Source: Oscillibacter valericigenes
GTDB lineage: Bacteria; Bacillota; Clostridia; Oscillospirales; Oscillospiraceae
DNA: 64,000 nucleotides
Direction of reading: 5' to 3'
Assembly: GCF_021531315.1 (NCBI RefSeq)
Contig: NZ_JAFBIQ010000001.1
Span: 62,001-126,000, forward strand
Part shown: positions 8,727 to 16,849 of the stretch, one piece after another
Position numbering within the stretch: the first letter of the stretch is position 1
How the letters are laid out: each line of letters begins with the position of its first letter
Notes under the pieces: generated by a model
What the model saw: only the letters and a program-made list of their open reading frames with translations
Databases searched by the model: none
Told to the model about the DNA's origin: nothing
Position numbers and translations under genes: made by a program

Positions 8727-9653
8727 ATGGACCAGTATGCACAGCGCATCACACAGGACTATCCCGTGCGGCGTAAGGCGCAGGAAAAAGAGAATATGCG
8801 TGCCTACCTCATGGGACAGCTGCGCGCACTCGGCTATGATGCGAAGCTCGACGACTGCGGCAAGGCTGTGAATGTCATCGCGGGTGACCCGGAGCGGGCG
8901 AACATCATCTATGCGGCGCACTACGATACGCCGCTGCGTGAGCCTCTGCCGCCGATCCTCTGCCCGACGCGGCCCGCGACATATCTACTCTATCAGGCGC
9001 TCACGCCGGTGCTGACGCTTGCGGCCTGCTTTGTATTTTCGGTCGGTGTGACCTTTTTGCTCAGCGCGCCAAACCTGACGCTGCCGCTCTTTCTCATTCT
9101 GCTGCTCGGCGCGCTGGCATATCTGCGATACGGACCCTCGGAGCAGAACAACATCAACGACAACGCCTCCGGCGTCGCGGCGCTGCTGCGCACCGCTGAA
9201 CAACTCACGCCGCGCTACCGAAATGATGTCTGCTTCCTCTTCCTTGACGGCGGCAGCGAGAATATGCGCGGCGCCAAGGGCTTTCGCAAGCGCTATCCGA
9301 GCGCAAAGGAAAAGCCCGTCCTCTGCCTCGACTGCGTTGGCAGCGGCGACGAGCTGCTGATCCTGCCGGGCAAGAGCGCCCGCTGGAACGGCGATCTGCT
9401 TGACGCCATCAATGGAAGCTTTGAAAATTCCGAGCGCAAGACCTGCTACGATAAGGTGGACGGCCTTGTGCATTTTCCCGGCGACCAGCGTGCCTTCCGG
9501 CAGGGTGTCGCCATCTGTGCGGTGCGCCATGTCTCCGGCTTTGGACGACTCATCCGTCCGACGGGAAAGGACAACCGCATCGACGATGAAAATTTAGACC
9601 TTCTCAGCCGTGGCCTTGTCAAGCTCGCCGCGGCCTATCAAATCAAAAAGTAA
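8727..9653 (+). CDS. M28-like membrane peptidase homologue, probably degenerate
   Basis: The 308-aa protein resembles zinc aminopeptidases of family M28 but with a membrane insertion. The first metal motif is present (YAAHYDTP), as is a second aspartate site (NINDNASGVAAL). Two hydrophobic stretches, about residues 86-110 and 118-136, form a helical hairpin between them. The glutamate region reads LDGGSENMRGAKGF rather than the usual paired glutamates, and the C-terminal site that normally begins with histidine reads PTGKDNRIDDENL. These changes suggest altered or lost catalysis. The ATG at 8727 is chosen over 8664 because AAGGAGA precedes it; the upstream codon overlaps the promoter. Its role is unknown. 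Confidence 0.7.
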   Translation: MDQYAQRITQDYPVRRKAQEKENMRAYLMGQLRALGYDAKLDDCGKAVNVIAGDPERANIIYAAHYDTPLREPLPPILCPTRPATYLLYQALTPVLTLAACFVFSVGVTFLLSAPNLTLPLFLILLLGALAYLRYGPSEQNNINDNASGVAALLRTAEQLTPRYRNDVCFLFLDGGSENMRGAKGFRKRYPSAKEKPVLCLDCVGSGDELLILPGKSARWNGDLLDAINGSFENSERKTCYDKVDGLVHFPGDQRAFRQGVAICAVRHVSGFGRLIRPTGKDNRIDDENLDLLSRGLVKLAAAYQIKK

Positions 9654-9668
9654 CGGGAGAAAATCACA

Positions 9669-10895
9669 ATGGGTATTTACGAAGAACTGCAAGCGCGCGG
9701 TCTGATCGCGCAGGTGACCAACGAACCGGAGATCCGCGAGATGGTCAACGCCGGCAAGGCGACCTTCTACATCGGCTTTGACCCCACGGCGGACAGCCTG
9801 CACGTGGGTCACTTCATGGCGCTGTGCCTGATGAAGCGTTTGCAGATGGCGGGCAACCGTCCGGTCGTGCTCGTGGGCGGCGGCACCGGCTACATCGGCG
9901 ACCCCTCCGGCCGCAGCGATATGCGCAGCATGATGACGCCCGAGACCATTCAGCACAACTGCGACTGCTTCAAGCGCCAGATGGAGCGTTTCATCGACTT
10001 CGGCGAGGGCAAGGCCATCATGGTCAACAACGCCGACTGGCTGCTGAAGCTCAACTACATCGACCTCCTGCGCGACGTGGGCGCGTGCTTCAGCGTCAAC
10101 AATATGCTCCGCGCCGAGTGCTACAAGCAGCGCATGGAAAAGGGTCTGAGCTTCCTCGAGTTCAACTACATGATCATGCAGAGCTACGACTTCTACTACC
10201 TCTATCAGAATTACGGCTGCAATATGCAGTTCGGCGGCGACGACCAGTGGAGCAATATGCTCGGCGGCACGGAGTTGATCCGCCGCAAGCTCGGCAAGGA
10301 CGCCCACGCCATGACCATCACGCTGCTGATGAACAGCGAGGGCAAGAAGATGGGCAAGACCGCCAACGGCGCGGTGTGGCTCGATCCGAATAAGACCAGC
10401 CCCTACGATTTCTACCAGTATTGGCGCAATGTCGGCGATCAGGATGTGCTCAAGTGCATCCGTATGCTCACCTTCCTGCCGCTCGAGCAGATCGACGAGA
10501 TGGACGGCTGGGAGGGCAGCCAGCTCAATCGCGCCAAGGAAATTCTGGCCTATGAGCTCACCGAGCTCGTTCACGGCGAAGAGGAGGCCAAGAAGGCCGA
10601 GGAGGCCGCCAAGGCGCTCTTCGGCGCGGGTGGCGACAGCGCCAATATGCCCACCACCACGCTCTCTGACGCTGACTTTGAAAACGGCGGCATCAATATT
10701 CTCTCGCTGCTCGTTGCCACGGGGCTGTGCGCGAGCCGCGGCGAGGCGCGCCGTCTCGTCCAGCAGGGCGGCATCGTCGTGGATGATGAGAAGGTCGCAA
10801 GCATCGACGCCGTTCTTCCGCAGGAGAAATTCTCCGGCGAGGGCGTTATCATCCGCAAGGGCAAGAAGGTCTTCCACAAGGCCGTCACGCAGTAA
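9669..10895 (+). CDS. tyrS: Tyrosyl-tRNA synthetase
   Basis: The enzyme charges tRNA-Tyr. The 408-aa protein shows the class I signature as PTADSLHVGHFMALCLMKRL (HIGH-like HVGH), a tyrosine pocket region with FSVNNMLRAE and FNYMIMQSYDFYYLY, the GGDDQWSNMLGG block and a KMSKS-like KKMGKTANGAVWLD. The C-terminal S4-like RNA-binding domain (ASRGEARRLVQQGGIVVDDE) is complete. The upstream region up to the M28-like gene is only 15 bases, so there is no room for a T-box leader directly ahead. Confidence 0.97.
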   Translation: MGIYEELQARGLIAQVTNEPEIREMVNAGKATFYIGFDPTADSLHVGHFMALCLMKRLQMAGNRPVVLVGGGTGYIGDPSGRSDMRSMMTPETIQHNCDCFKRQMERFIDFGEGKAIMVNNADWLLKLNYIDLLRDVGACFSVNNMLRAECYKQRMEKGLSFLEFNYMIMQSYDFYYLYQNYGCNMQFGGDDQWSNMLGGTELIRRKLGKDAHAMTITLLMNSEGKKMGKTANGAVWLDPNKTSPYDFYQYWRNVGDQDVLKCIRMLTFLPLEQIDEMDGWEGSQLNRAKEILAYELTELVHGEEEAKKAEEAAKALFGAGGDSANMPTTTLSDADFENGGINILSLLVATGLCASRGEARRLVQQGGIVVDDEKVASIDAVLPQEKFSGEGVIIRKGKKVFHKAVTQ

Positions 10896-10925
10896 CACAG
10901 CGCAGGCGGGGGAGGAGGGAGCATC

Positions 10926-11438
10926 ATGCGGATACTCGGCATCGACCCGGGGCTTGCCATCGTCGGTTTCGGCCTGATCGAAGCGGATGCGGGCAGGACG
11001 CAGCTGCTTCAATACGGCACGGTCACCACGCCTGCCGGCCTCCCGCTGTCGGACCGCCTCGTGCAGCTTGAGCGCGACACGGAGGAACTGCTCGCGCAGC
11101 TCAGGCCCGACGCCATCGCCATTGAGGAGCTGTTCTTCTCCAACAACATCACCACCGGCATCGCCGTCGCACATGCGCGCGGCATCCTGCTCTGCACCGC
11201 GGCAAAGAGCGGCATCCCGCTCTATGAATACACGCCCATGCAGGTCAAGCAGGCGGTCGTGGGCTACGGCTTAGCTGAAAAGCGGCAGGTGATGGACATG
11301 GTCAAGCGGCTTTTGAAGCTGCGCAGCGTCCCGCGTCCCGACGATGCGGCGGACGCGCTGGCCATCGCCCTCTGCCACGCGCGCAGTGCGACCTCGCTGC
11401 TCGCGCGCGCACAAAATCCGGTCAAGCAAACCGTCTAA
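10926..11438 (+). CDS. ruvC: Crossover junction endodeoxyribonuclease RuvC
   Basis: RuvC resolves Holliday junctions by paired nicks. The 170-aa protein starts with the RNase H-like ILGIDPGLAIVGFGLIE (first catalytic aspartate), has the acidic AIEELFFSNN segment and the C-terminal PDDAADALAIALCHA with the last catalytic aspartates. GGAGGGAG precedes the ATG. It is followed by ruvA after 12 bases and ruvB further on, making a complete RuvABC resolvase set in one stretch. Confidence 0.97.
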   Translation: MRILGIDPGLAIVGFGLIEADAGRTQLLQYGTVTTPAGLPLSDRLVQLERDTEELLAQLRPDAIAIEELFFSNNITTGIAVAHARGILLCTAAKSGIPLYEYTPMQVKQAVVGYGLAEKRQVMDMVKRLLKLRSVPRPDDAADALAIALCHARSATSLLARAQNPVKQTV

Positions 11439-11450
11439 GGAGGACGCTCC

Positions 11451-12050
11451 ATGTTCTATTATCTCGAAGGCAAGGTCGCGCACGTCGAGCCCTACCTCGC
11501 AGTCATCGACTGCGGCGGCGTGGGCTACGCCTGCCGCACAACGAACCACACCATCCGTCAGCTCAAAAAGGGTGAAGTCAAACGGCTTTACACCTATCTC
11601 CATGTTGGCGACGGCATTTTTGATCTCTACGGCTTTGCCACAGAGCAGGAATTGAACAGCTTCAAGCTGCTCATCGGCGTTTCCGGCGTGGGGCCGAAGG
11701 CAGCGCTCGCCATTCTCTCGGTCGGAACGCCGGAGACTCTTACCATGGCGGTCATTACGGGCGACGAGAAGGCGCTGACCGCCGCACCGGGCGTCGGCAA
11801 AAAGCTCGCCCAGCGCATCATTCTGGAGCTGAAGGACAAGATCGCCAAGGAAACGCAGGAGATCGGTCTGCCCTCTGTCACCGGCAGCGCGGCCGCCGGC
11901 GTGGGCGGCAAGGCGGCGGAGGCCGCGGCTGCTCTCGCGGTGCTCGGCTACACGCAGCAAGACATTTCCGTTGCGTTCCGCGGCGTCGATGTGGAGGCTC
12001 TGCCGCTGGAGGAGATCGTGCGCCAGAGCCTCAAAAAAATGGCAAGGTAG
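11451..12050 (+). CDS. ruvA: Holliday junction branch migration protein RuvA
   Basis: RuvA binds four-way junctions as a tetramer and loads RuvB. The 199-aa protein has an N-terminal OB domain (YLEGKVAHVEPYLAVIDCGG), two helix-hairpin-helix motifs (LLIGVSGVGPKAALAIL and LTAAPGVGKKLAQRIILELK) and a C-terminal RuvB-contact domain (EAAAALAVLGYTQQDI). AAGGAGG lies before the ATG. The domain order and length are standard. Confidence 0.97.
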   Translation: MFYYLEGKVAHVEPYLAVIDCGGVGYACRTTNHTIRQLKKGEVKRLYTYLHVGDGIFDLYGFATEQELNSFKLLIGVSGVGPKAALAILSVGTPETLTMAVITGDEKALTAAPGVGKKLAQRIILELKDKIAKETQEIGLPSVTGSAAAGVGGKAAEAAAALAVLGYTQQDISVAFRGVDVEALPLEEIVRQSLKKMAR

Positions 12051-12066
12051 GGAAAGGGAGAGCGGG

Positions 12067-12228
12067 ATGAAGGAAAACACAAAAAAAGCCGCTAAAAATG
12101 GTATCACCTTCGGAACCTGTCTTGCTATGGTTATTTCTTATGTAAACTGGCATAGCATTGGATGGGCTATCGTACACGGCATTTTAGGCTGGCTGTATGT
12201 GCTCTACTTTCTTCTCATTTACGGATGA
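12067..12228 (+). CDS. Small membrane protein between ruvA and ruvB
   Basis: This 53-aa ORF starts at ATG 12067, 16 bases after ruvA, with GGGAGAGCGGG ahead. The N-terminus is basic (MKENTKKAAKNG) and is followed by two hydrophobic stretches, ITFGTCLAMVISYV and IVHGILGWLYVLYFLLIYG. Base composition is more AT-rich than the flanking ruv genes, which hints at a separate history. Small two-helix proteins of this kind are often annotated as hypothetical in Clostridia. No function can be assigned. Confidence 0.6.
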   Translation: MKENTKKAAKNGITFGTCLAMVISYVNWHSIGWAIVHGILGWLYVLYFLLIYG

Positions 12229-12261
12229 TTTTTCGCAAAGCACAAAAAGGGAAGTGACACT

Positions 12262-13320
12262 TTGAGCATTGACTTTGGGACCGACATTTATGAAGAGCCG
12301 ATCGTAGCCAAGACCTTCCTGAGCGAGGACGCGCAGGAGGGTTCTCTGCGCCCGAAAACGCTCCGAGAATACATCGGGCAGGAGAAGGCCAAGGGCAACC
12401 TTGCGGTCTTTATCGAGGCGGCGAAGCGGCGCAATGAGTCGCTCGACCATGTTCTGCTCCACGGCCCACCGGGGCTCGGCAAAACGACGCTCGCGGGCAT
12501 CATCGCCGCTGAGATGGGCGTCAATATCCGCATCACCTCCGGCCCCGCCATTGAAAAGGCGGGCGATCTCGCGGCGCTTTTGACGAACCTGAATGAGAAC
12601 GACATCCTTTTTGTCGATGAGATTCACCGCCTCAACCGCGCGGTGGAGGAAATTTTGTACCCAGCGATGGAGGATCATGCCATCGACATCATCATCGGCA
12701 AGGGGCCGAGCGCAAACTCCATCCGCCTCGACCTGCCGCACTTCACGCTCATCGGCGCGACCACACGCGCGGGCCAGCTCTCCGCGCCGCTGCGCGACCG
12801 CTTCGGCGTCACGCTCCGGCTGGAGCTGTACACGCCCGCGGAGCTTTCCGAGATCGTCACGCGCTCGGCAGGTATTTTGAATGTGAGCATCGCGCCGGAG
12901 GGCGCGATGGAAATTGCGCGCCGCTCACGCGGCACACCGCGCATCGCCAACCGTATGCTGCGCCGTGTGCGCGACTTTGCCGAGGTCCGCGCCGACGGTG
13001 TTATCACGCGCAAGGTAGCCGACGAGGCGCTCCGCGCGCTGGAGATCGACGCGCTCGGCCTCGATCCCATCGACCACCGAATGCTCCACGCCATCATCGA
13101 GAATTACGGCGGCGGCCCCGTGGGGCTCGACACGCTCGCCGCGACCATCGGCGAGGAATCCGTCACGCTCGAGGATGTCTACGAGCCGTATCTCATGCAG
13201 CTCGGCTTTTTGACGCGCACGCCGCGCGGTCGCTGCGTGACGCGCAAGGCCTATGAGCACCTTGGGCTGGGCGTTCCCGCGTCCATGGCCGACGCGCCGG
13301 AGCAGCTGCGCTTAAATTGA
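12262..13320 (+). CDS. ruvB: Holliday junction ATP-dependent helicase RuvB
   Basis: RuvB is the hexameric AAA+ motor for branch migration. In the 352-aa protein the Walker A motif is [18 protein letters not shown], Walker B is [17 protein letters not shown], the sensor region includes [20 protein letters not shown], and the C-terminal winged helix contains [18 protein letters not shown]. The start codon is TTG at 12262 with AAAGGGAAGTGA upstream. The 33-base gap to the small membrane ORF suggests one transcript from ruvC to ruvB. Confidence 0.97.
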   Translation: MSIDFGTDIYEEPIVAKTFLSEDAQEGSLRPKTLREYIGQEKAKGNLAVFIEAAKRRNESLDHVLLHGPPGLGKTTLAGIIAAEMGVNIRITSGPAIEKAGDLAALLTNLNENDILFVDEIHRLNRAVEEILYPAMEDHAIDIIIGKGPSANSIRLDLPHFTLIGATTRAGQLSAPLRDRFGVTLRLELYTPAELSEIVTRSAGILNVSIAPEGAMEIARRSRGTPRIANRMLRRVRDFAEVRADGVITRKVADEALRALEIDALGLDPIDHRMLHAIIENYGGGPVGLDTLAATIGEESVTLEDVYEPYLMQLGFLTRTPRGRCVTRKAYEHLGLGVPASMADAPEQLRLN

Positions 13321-13341
13321 TTTCATAAGGAGACTTTTTTC

Positions 13342-14691
13342 ATGGGCAAACTCTTTGGCACCGACGGCATCCGCGGCATTGTGGGCGAAAATCTGACTGT
13401 TGAGCTGGCGTTCCACACTGGTCAGGCGATCGCCGCCGTTTTGAAGGAAGAAAAGGGCAGAGCGCCCCTCATCACCATCGGCAAGGATACGCGCATCTCC
13501 TCCGATATGCTCGAATCCGCACTCATCTGCGGCATCTGCTCCGTCGGCGGCGATGTGATGCCCTTCGGCGTGCTGCCGACTCCCGCCGTCGCATATCTGA
13601 CCGTCCTCAAGAGCGCGGACGCGGGCATCGTGATCTCCGCGAGCCACAACCCCTTTGAGCATAACGGCATCAAGGTCTTCAACGAAAAGGGCTACAAGCT
13701 GCCCGACGCAACGGAGGCGAAGATCGAGGAGAAGATTCTCTCCGGCGAAATGATCCCCGTCGCCACGCGCGGCGAGATCGGCGTGCTGCACCATGGGCTC
13801 AAGCAGTCGAAGCTCGAATACATCCACCACCTTACGACCACCATCGACTCCGACCTCTCCGGCCTGCGCGTGCTGGTGGACTGCGCGAACGGCGCGGCAA
13901 GCGCCACCGCGCCGGAGCTGTTCGGCCGCTTTAAGTGCTATGCCGACTTCATCCACCATGAGCCGAACGGAACAAACATCAACGACCGCTGCGGCTCGAC
14001 ACATCTCGACGACCTTGCCCGCCGCGTCGTGGCAGGGAAGTACGACATCGGCGTAGCCTTCGACGGCGATGCCGACCGCTGTCTGATGGTCGACGAGCTG
14101 GGACACGAGATCGACGGCGACAAGATCATGGCGGCCTGCGGGGCCTACATGAAGCGCAACGGCAGGCTCAGCGGCAACACCATCGTGGCAACTGTGATGA
14201 GCAATCTCGGACTGCATGAGTTCTGCCAAAAGAACGGCATCGACCTTGTCTGCACCAATGTGGGCGACCGCAATGTGCTCGAGAAGATGGTGGAGTGCGG
14301 CTACAAGCTTGGCGGCGAGCAGTCGGGACACATGATCTTCACCGACTATGCCACCACCGGCGACGGTCAGCTCTCCGCGCTCCAATTCCTGCAAATTCTC
14401 GCCCTCTCCGGCAAGACGGCCTCCGTCCTCACCGCCGACTGCCCGCAGTACCCGCAGGTGCTGCTGAATGTCGAGGTCAGCCACGAGCGCGGCGTGAAGG
14501 AGTGCATCATGGCAAGCGACGCGCTCAAATCCGCCGTCGCCGACGAGGAAAAGTTCCTGCGCGGAGAGGGCCGCATTCTGGTCCGACCCTCCGGCACCGA
14601 GGCGCTGATCCGCATAATGGTCGAGGCCAAGACGGAGAACAACGCAAAGCTGGTCGCCGAGCGTTTGGTGAAGGTCATCAAATCGCTGTAA
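13342..14691 (+). CDS. glmM: Phosphoglucosamine mutase
   Basis: GlmM converts glucosamine 6-phosphate to glucosamine 1-phosphate for peptidoglycan precursor synthesis. The 449-aa protein has the N-terminal GKLFGTDGIRGIVGENLT, the active-site serine loop VISASHNPFEHNGIK, the metal-binding loop AFDGDADRCLMVDE, the sugar-binding GGEQSGHMIF and the C-terminal phosphate loop VRPSGTEALIRIMVEA. All four alpha-D-phosphohexomutase domains are present. Confidence 0.97.
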   Translation: MGKLFGTDGIRGIVGENLTVELAFHTGQAIAAVLKEEKGRAPLITIGKDTRISSDMLESALICGICSVGGDVMPFGVLPTPAVAYLTVLKSADAGIVISASHNPFEHNGIKVFNEKGYKLPDATEAKIEEKILSGEMIPVATRGEIGVLHHGLKQSKLEYIHHLTTTIDSDLSGLRVLVDCANGAASATAPELFGRFKCYADFIHHEPNGTNINDRCGSTHLDDLARRVVAGKYDIGVAFDGDADRCLMVDELGHEIDGDKIMAACGAYMKRNGRLSGNTIVATVMSNLGLHEFCQKNGIDLVCTNVGDRNVLEKMVECGYKLGGEQSGHMIFTDYATTGDGQLSALQFLQILALSGKTASVLTADCPQYPQVLLNVEVSHERGVKECIMASDALKSAVADEEKFLRGEGRILVRPSGTEALIRIMVEAKTENNAKLVAERLVKVIKSL

Positions 14692-14725
14692 TTTTATCTT
14701 TTTTTCACTTTATTTTCGTAAATAC

Positions 14726-14755
14726 TTGACAAAACACTATCAGCACAGGTATAAT
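14726..14755 (+). promoter_or_regulatory. Consensus promoter immediately before the sigH start
   Basis: TTGACA (14726-14731) and TATAAT (14750-14755) are separated by 18 bases. The likely transcription start, about seven bases after the -10 element, falls at or just beyond the first ATG at 14761, so the transcript would have almost no leader. Confidence 0.85.
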
Positions 14756-14760
14756 ACAGT

Positions 14761-15399
14761 ATGGAGTATATGGCAGAGGATAGAAATACCCCCGTGGAAC
14801 CATCGGACGAAGCGCTTTGCCGTCTCGCCGCCGAGGGCGGAGGCGAGGCCGAGGAACAGCTCGTCCGGCGCTACTACGGTCTTGTGCGCTCGTGCGCACG
14901 CCCGCTCTTTTTGGCGGGCGGCGACGGCGAGGATCTGATCCAGGAGGGGATGTTCGGTCTCCTGCGGGCGATCCGCGAGTACGACGGCACAAAGGCCGCG
15001 TCTTTCCGTACCTTTGCAGAGGTCTGTATCCGCAACCGCCTGATCTCCGCTCTTCGCGCGGCTTCGCGCGACAAGCACACTCCGCTCAATCAGTCCGTTC
15101 CCTTAGATACCCCTTTCTTTGATGGCAATTCCTATCCGCTCGGCGCTCTGCGCGCCTCCTCCACCGATCCGGAGGAGCTGATCATCGACCGCGACCGCGT
15201 GTCTGATCTGCTTGAGAGTACCAGAAAGCAGTTGTCCGAATTCGAGGCGAAGATCTTAGGGTTGTATTTAGACGGGCTTTCCTGCCACGAGATCGCAGAG
15301 GCGGTAGGGAAGACCCCCAAGTCCGTGGACAACGCCGTGCAGCGCGTTCGGCGCAAGGCAGCGCGGCAGCTTTCATCCGGCGATATCAGCAAACGCTGA
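14761..15399 (+). CDS. sigH: RNA polymerase sigma factor, SigH-like
   Basis: The 212-aa protein is a sigma-70 family member of the stationary-phase/sporulation SigH type. Region 2 is seen as GEDLIQEGMFGLLRAIREYD and SFRTFAEVCIRNRLISALRA, followed by the SigH-like DKHTPLNQSVPLD. Region 4 has LSEFEAKILGLYLDGLSCHE and VGKTPKSVDNAVQRVRRK. In Firmicutes SigH drives early sporulation genes such as spo0A and spoIIA, which fits the sporulation genes nearby. Translation could start at 14761 or at ATG 14770; the promoter spacing makes a leaderless or near-leaderless mRNA likely. Confidence 0.88.
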   Translation: MEYMAEDRNTPVEPSDEALCRLAAEGGGEAEEQLVRRYYGLVRSCARPLFLAGGDGEDLIQEGMFGLLRAIREYDGTKAASFRTFAEVCIRNRLISALRAASRDKHTPLNQSVPLDTPFFDGNSYPLGALRASSTDPEELIIDRDRVSDLLESTRKQLSEFEAKILGLYLDGLSCHEIAEAVGKTPKSVDNAVQRVRRKAARQLSSGDISKR

Positions 15400-15439
15400 A
15401 CGCATATATTTTTCTTTATTTCAAAGAGAGGGTAAAATC

Positions 15440-15718
15440 ATGTACGAAGACAAGACTTTAGTTTGCAAAGAGTGCGGCAACGAGTTCGTGTTCACCGCCG
15501 GTGAGCAGGAGTTCTACGCGGAGCGCGGCTTCCAGAACGAGCCCCAGCGCTGCAAGGCCTGCCGCGACGCTCGCAAGAACGCCGCCCGCGGTCCCCGCGA
15601 GTACTTCACCGCGGTCTGCGCTGCCTGCGGCGGCGAGGCGAAGGTTCCCTTCGAGCCCAAGTCCGACCGTCCCGTCTATTGCAGCGACTGCTTTGCCAAG
15701 ATGAAGGAGCAGGGCTAA
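15440..15718 (+). CDS. Zinc-ribbon domain protein
   Basis: The 92-aa protein has three CxxC-type pairs: LVCKECGNEFVFTAGEQEFY, RCKACRDARK, AVCAACGGEAKVPF, and a last CSDCFAKM. The first half matches the probable zinc-ribbon family found in many Clostridia, and the second matches a CxxC zinc-finger tail. Such proteins probably bind one or two zinc ions; partners are unknown. A clear AGAGAGGG site precedes the ATG, and a strong terminator follows. Confidence 0.8.
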   Translation: MYEDKTLVCKECGNEFVFTAGEQEFYAERGFQNEPQRCKACRDARKNAARGPREYFTAVCAACGGEAKVPFEPKSDRPVYCSDCFAKMKEQG

Positions 15719-15738
15719 GTCATTGCTTTGACTTTTTG

Positions 15739-15766
15739 AAAGCGGCCGTCTTAGGACGGCCGCTTT
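15739..15766 (+). terminator. Strong terminator after the zinc-ribbon gene
   Basis: A 12-bp perfect stem (15739-15750 with 15755-15766), rich in GGCCG, has a 4-base loop and ends in TTTT. Confidence 0.85.
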
Positions 15767-15809
15767 TCTGCGCTTAGCACCGTTTTCCGTCCAAATCTGC
15801 TTTTTCCTA

Positions 15810-15838
15810 TTGAAAAAACGCGGGAAATGGGGTAAACT
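15810..15838 (+). promoter_or_regulatory. Promoter of the DUF1858 gene
   Basis: TTGAAA (15810-15815), 17-base spacer, TAAACT (15833-15838), 35 bases before the start codon. Confidence 0.65.
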
Positions 15839-15872
15839 ATATCTGATATTATCTGACCGGAGGTATTTGAAC

Positions 15873-16085
15873 ATGGTCGAAATTACGAAAGACACCATCA
15901 TCGGTGATATTCTTGACATCGCGCCGCAGACCGCGCCGATCTTCTTTGGCATCGGAATGCACTGCCTCGGCTGCCCCGCGTCCCGCGGTGAAACGGTCGA
16001 GGAAGCCTGTGCCGTGCACGGTGTGGAGGTTGAGAAGCTGCTCGCTCTTGTGAATGAGGAAGCGAACAAGCCCGCCGAGGAGTAA
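15873..16085 (+). CDS. DUF1858 domain protein
   Basis: This 70-aa protein begins ITKDTIIGDILDIAPQTAPI and has the family hallmark GMHCLGCPASRGETVEEAC, a CxxC pair in a short helical domain. DUF1858 proteins are small, and are sometimes fused to hybrid-cluster or sulfur-metabolism proteins; a redox or metal role is guessed but not proven. ATG 15873 is chosen because CGGAGG precedes it; the upstream in-frame codon overlaps the promoter. Confidence 0.85.
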   Translation: MVEITKDTIIGDILDIAPQTAPIFFGIGMHCLGCPASRGETVEEACAVHGVEVEKLLALVNEEANKPAEE

Positions 16086-16098
16086 AACAGCGAGCCGG

Positions 16099-16124
16099 AA
16101 GGCGCATACGCTCGTATGCGCCTT
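16099..16124 (+). terminator. Hairpin after the DUF1858 gene
   Basis: AAGGCGCATA pairs with TATGCGCCTT around a small loop. The T-run after it is weak (CTTCTG), so termination may be partial. Confidence 0.6.
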
Positions 16125-16150
16125 CTTCTGCTGAAAAGGAGGCAAGAGCC

Positions 16151-16849
16151 GTGACAAGAGAATTATCGCTTCAGCCGCGGCTCGCGCTGCTCGCATCACT
16201 CGTGCCGAAGGGCGCTGTGCTCGCGGATGTCGGCACCGACCACGGCTATATCCCCGTGTATCTGCGCCAAAAGGGCCTAATCGACCGCGCCATCGCGTCC
16301 GACATCGGGCGTGAACCATTGGACCACGCGCGCCGCACGGCGGAGGAATACGGCATTGACGGCATCGACTTCCGCCTCTGCGCAGGACTTGACGCCATCG
16401 CGTCGGAGGAGTGCGACACGATCCTCATTGCCGGCATGGGCGGTGAGACGATCCGCGACATTCTCGCCATCGCCCCGTGGACGCGCGACGGACGACATAC
16501 TCTGCTGCTCCAGCCACAGACAAAGCTCGGGGAGCTGCGGATGTGGCTCTGCGAGAATGGCTACACCGTTACGCGTGAGCACCTCGTGCGCGACAAGGGC
16601 AAGCTCTATGTCGTGATGGTCGTCACGGCGGGGGAGAGCTTTACCCCAAGCGCGGAGCAACTCTACGGCGGCCTTGCGCTTGAGCGCGAGGCGCTCTACG
16701 GAGATTATCTCGCCCATCAGATCATGCGTCTGCGCCGCCGCGCCGACGGCCTGCGACGCTCCGGCAGCGGAGAAGCCGAGCGTTTCGCCGCGCTTGCGGA
16801 CGCGCTGGAGGCAAAGAAAGGGGAATGGGAACATGACAACGGCACATGA
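16151..16849 (+). CDS. trmK: tRNA (adenine(22)-N1)-methyltransferase TrmK
   Basis: TrmK methylates N1 of A22 in tRNA. The 232-aa protein shows LSLQPRLALLASLVPKGAVL, the SAM motif ADVGTDHGYIPVYL, and the catalytic-region motif DTILIAGMGGETIRDILA, then a C-terminal coiled-coil half. It starts at GTG 16151, preceded by AAAGGAGG. It overlaps the next gene by 17 bases; trmK and the Nif3-like gene are neighbours in most Firmicutes (yqfN-yqfO), which strengthens both calls. Confidence 0.93.
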   Translation: MTRELSLQPRLALLASLVPKGAVLADVGTDHGYIPVYLRQKGLIDRAIASDIGREPLDHARRTAEEYGIDGIDFRLCAGLDAIASEECDTILIAGMGGETIRDILAIAPWTRDGRHTLLLQPQTKLGELRMWLCENGYTVTREHLVRDKGKLYVVMVVTAGESFTPSAEQLYGGLALEREALYGDYLAHQIMRLRRRADGLRRSGSGEAERFAALADALEAKKGEWEHDNGT

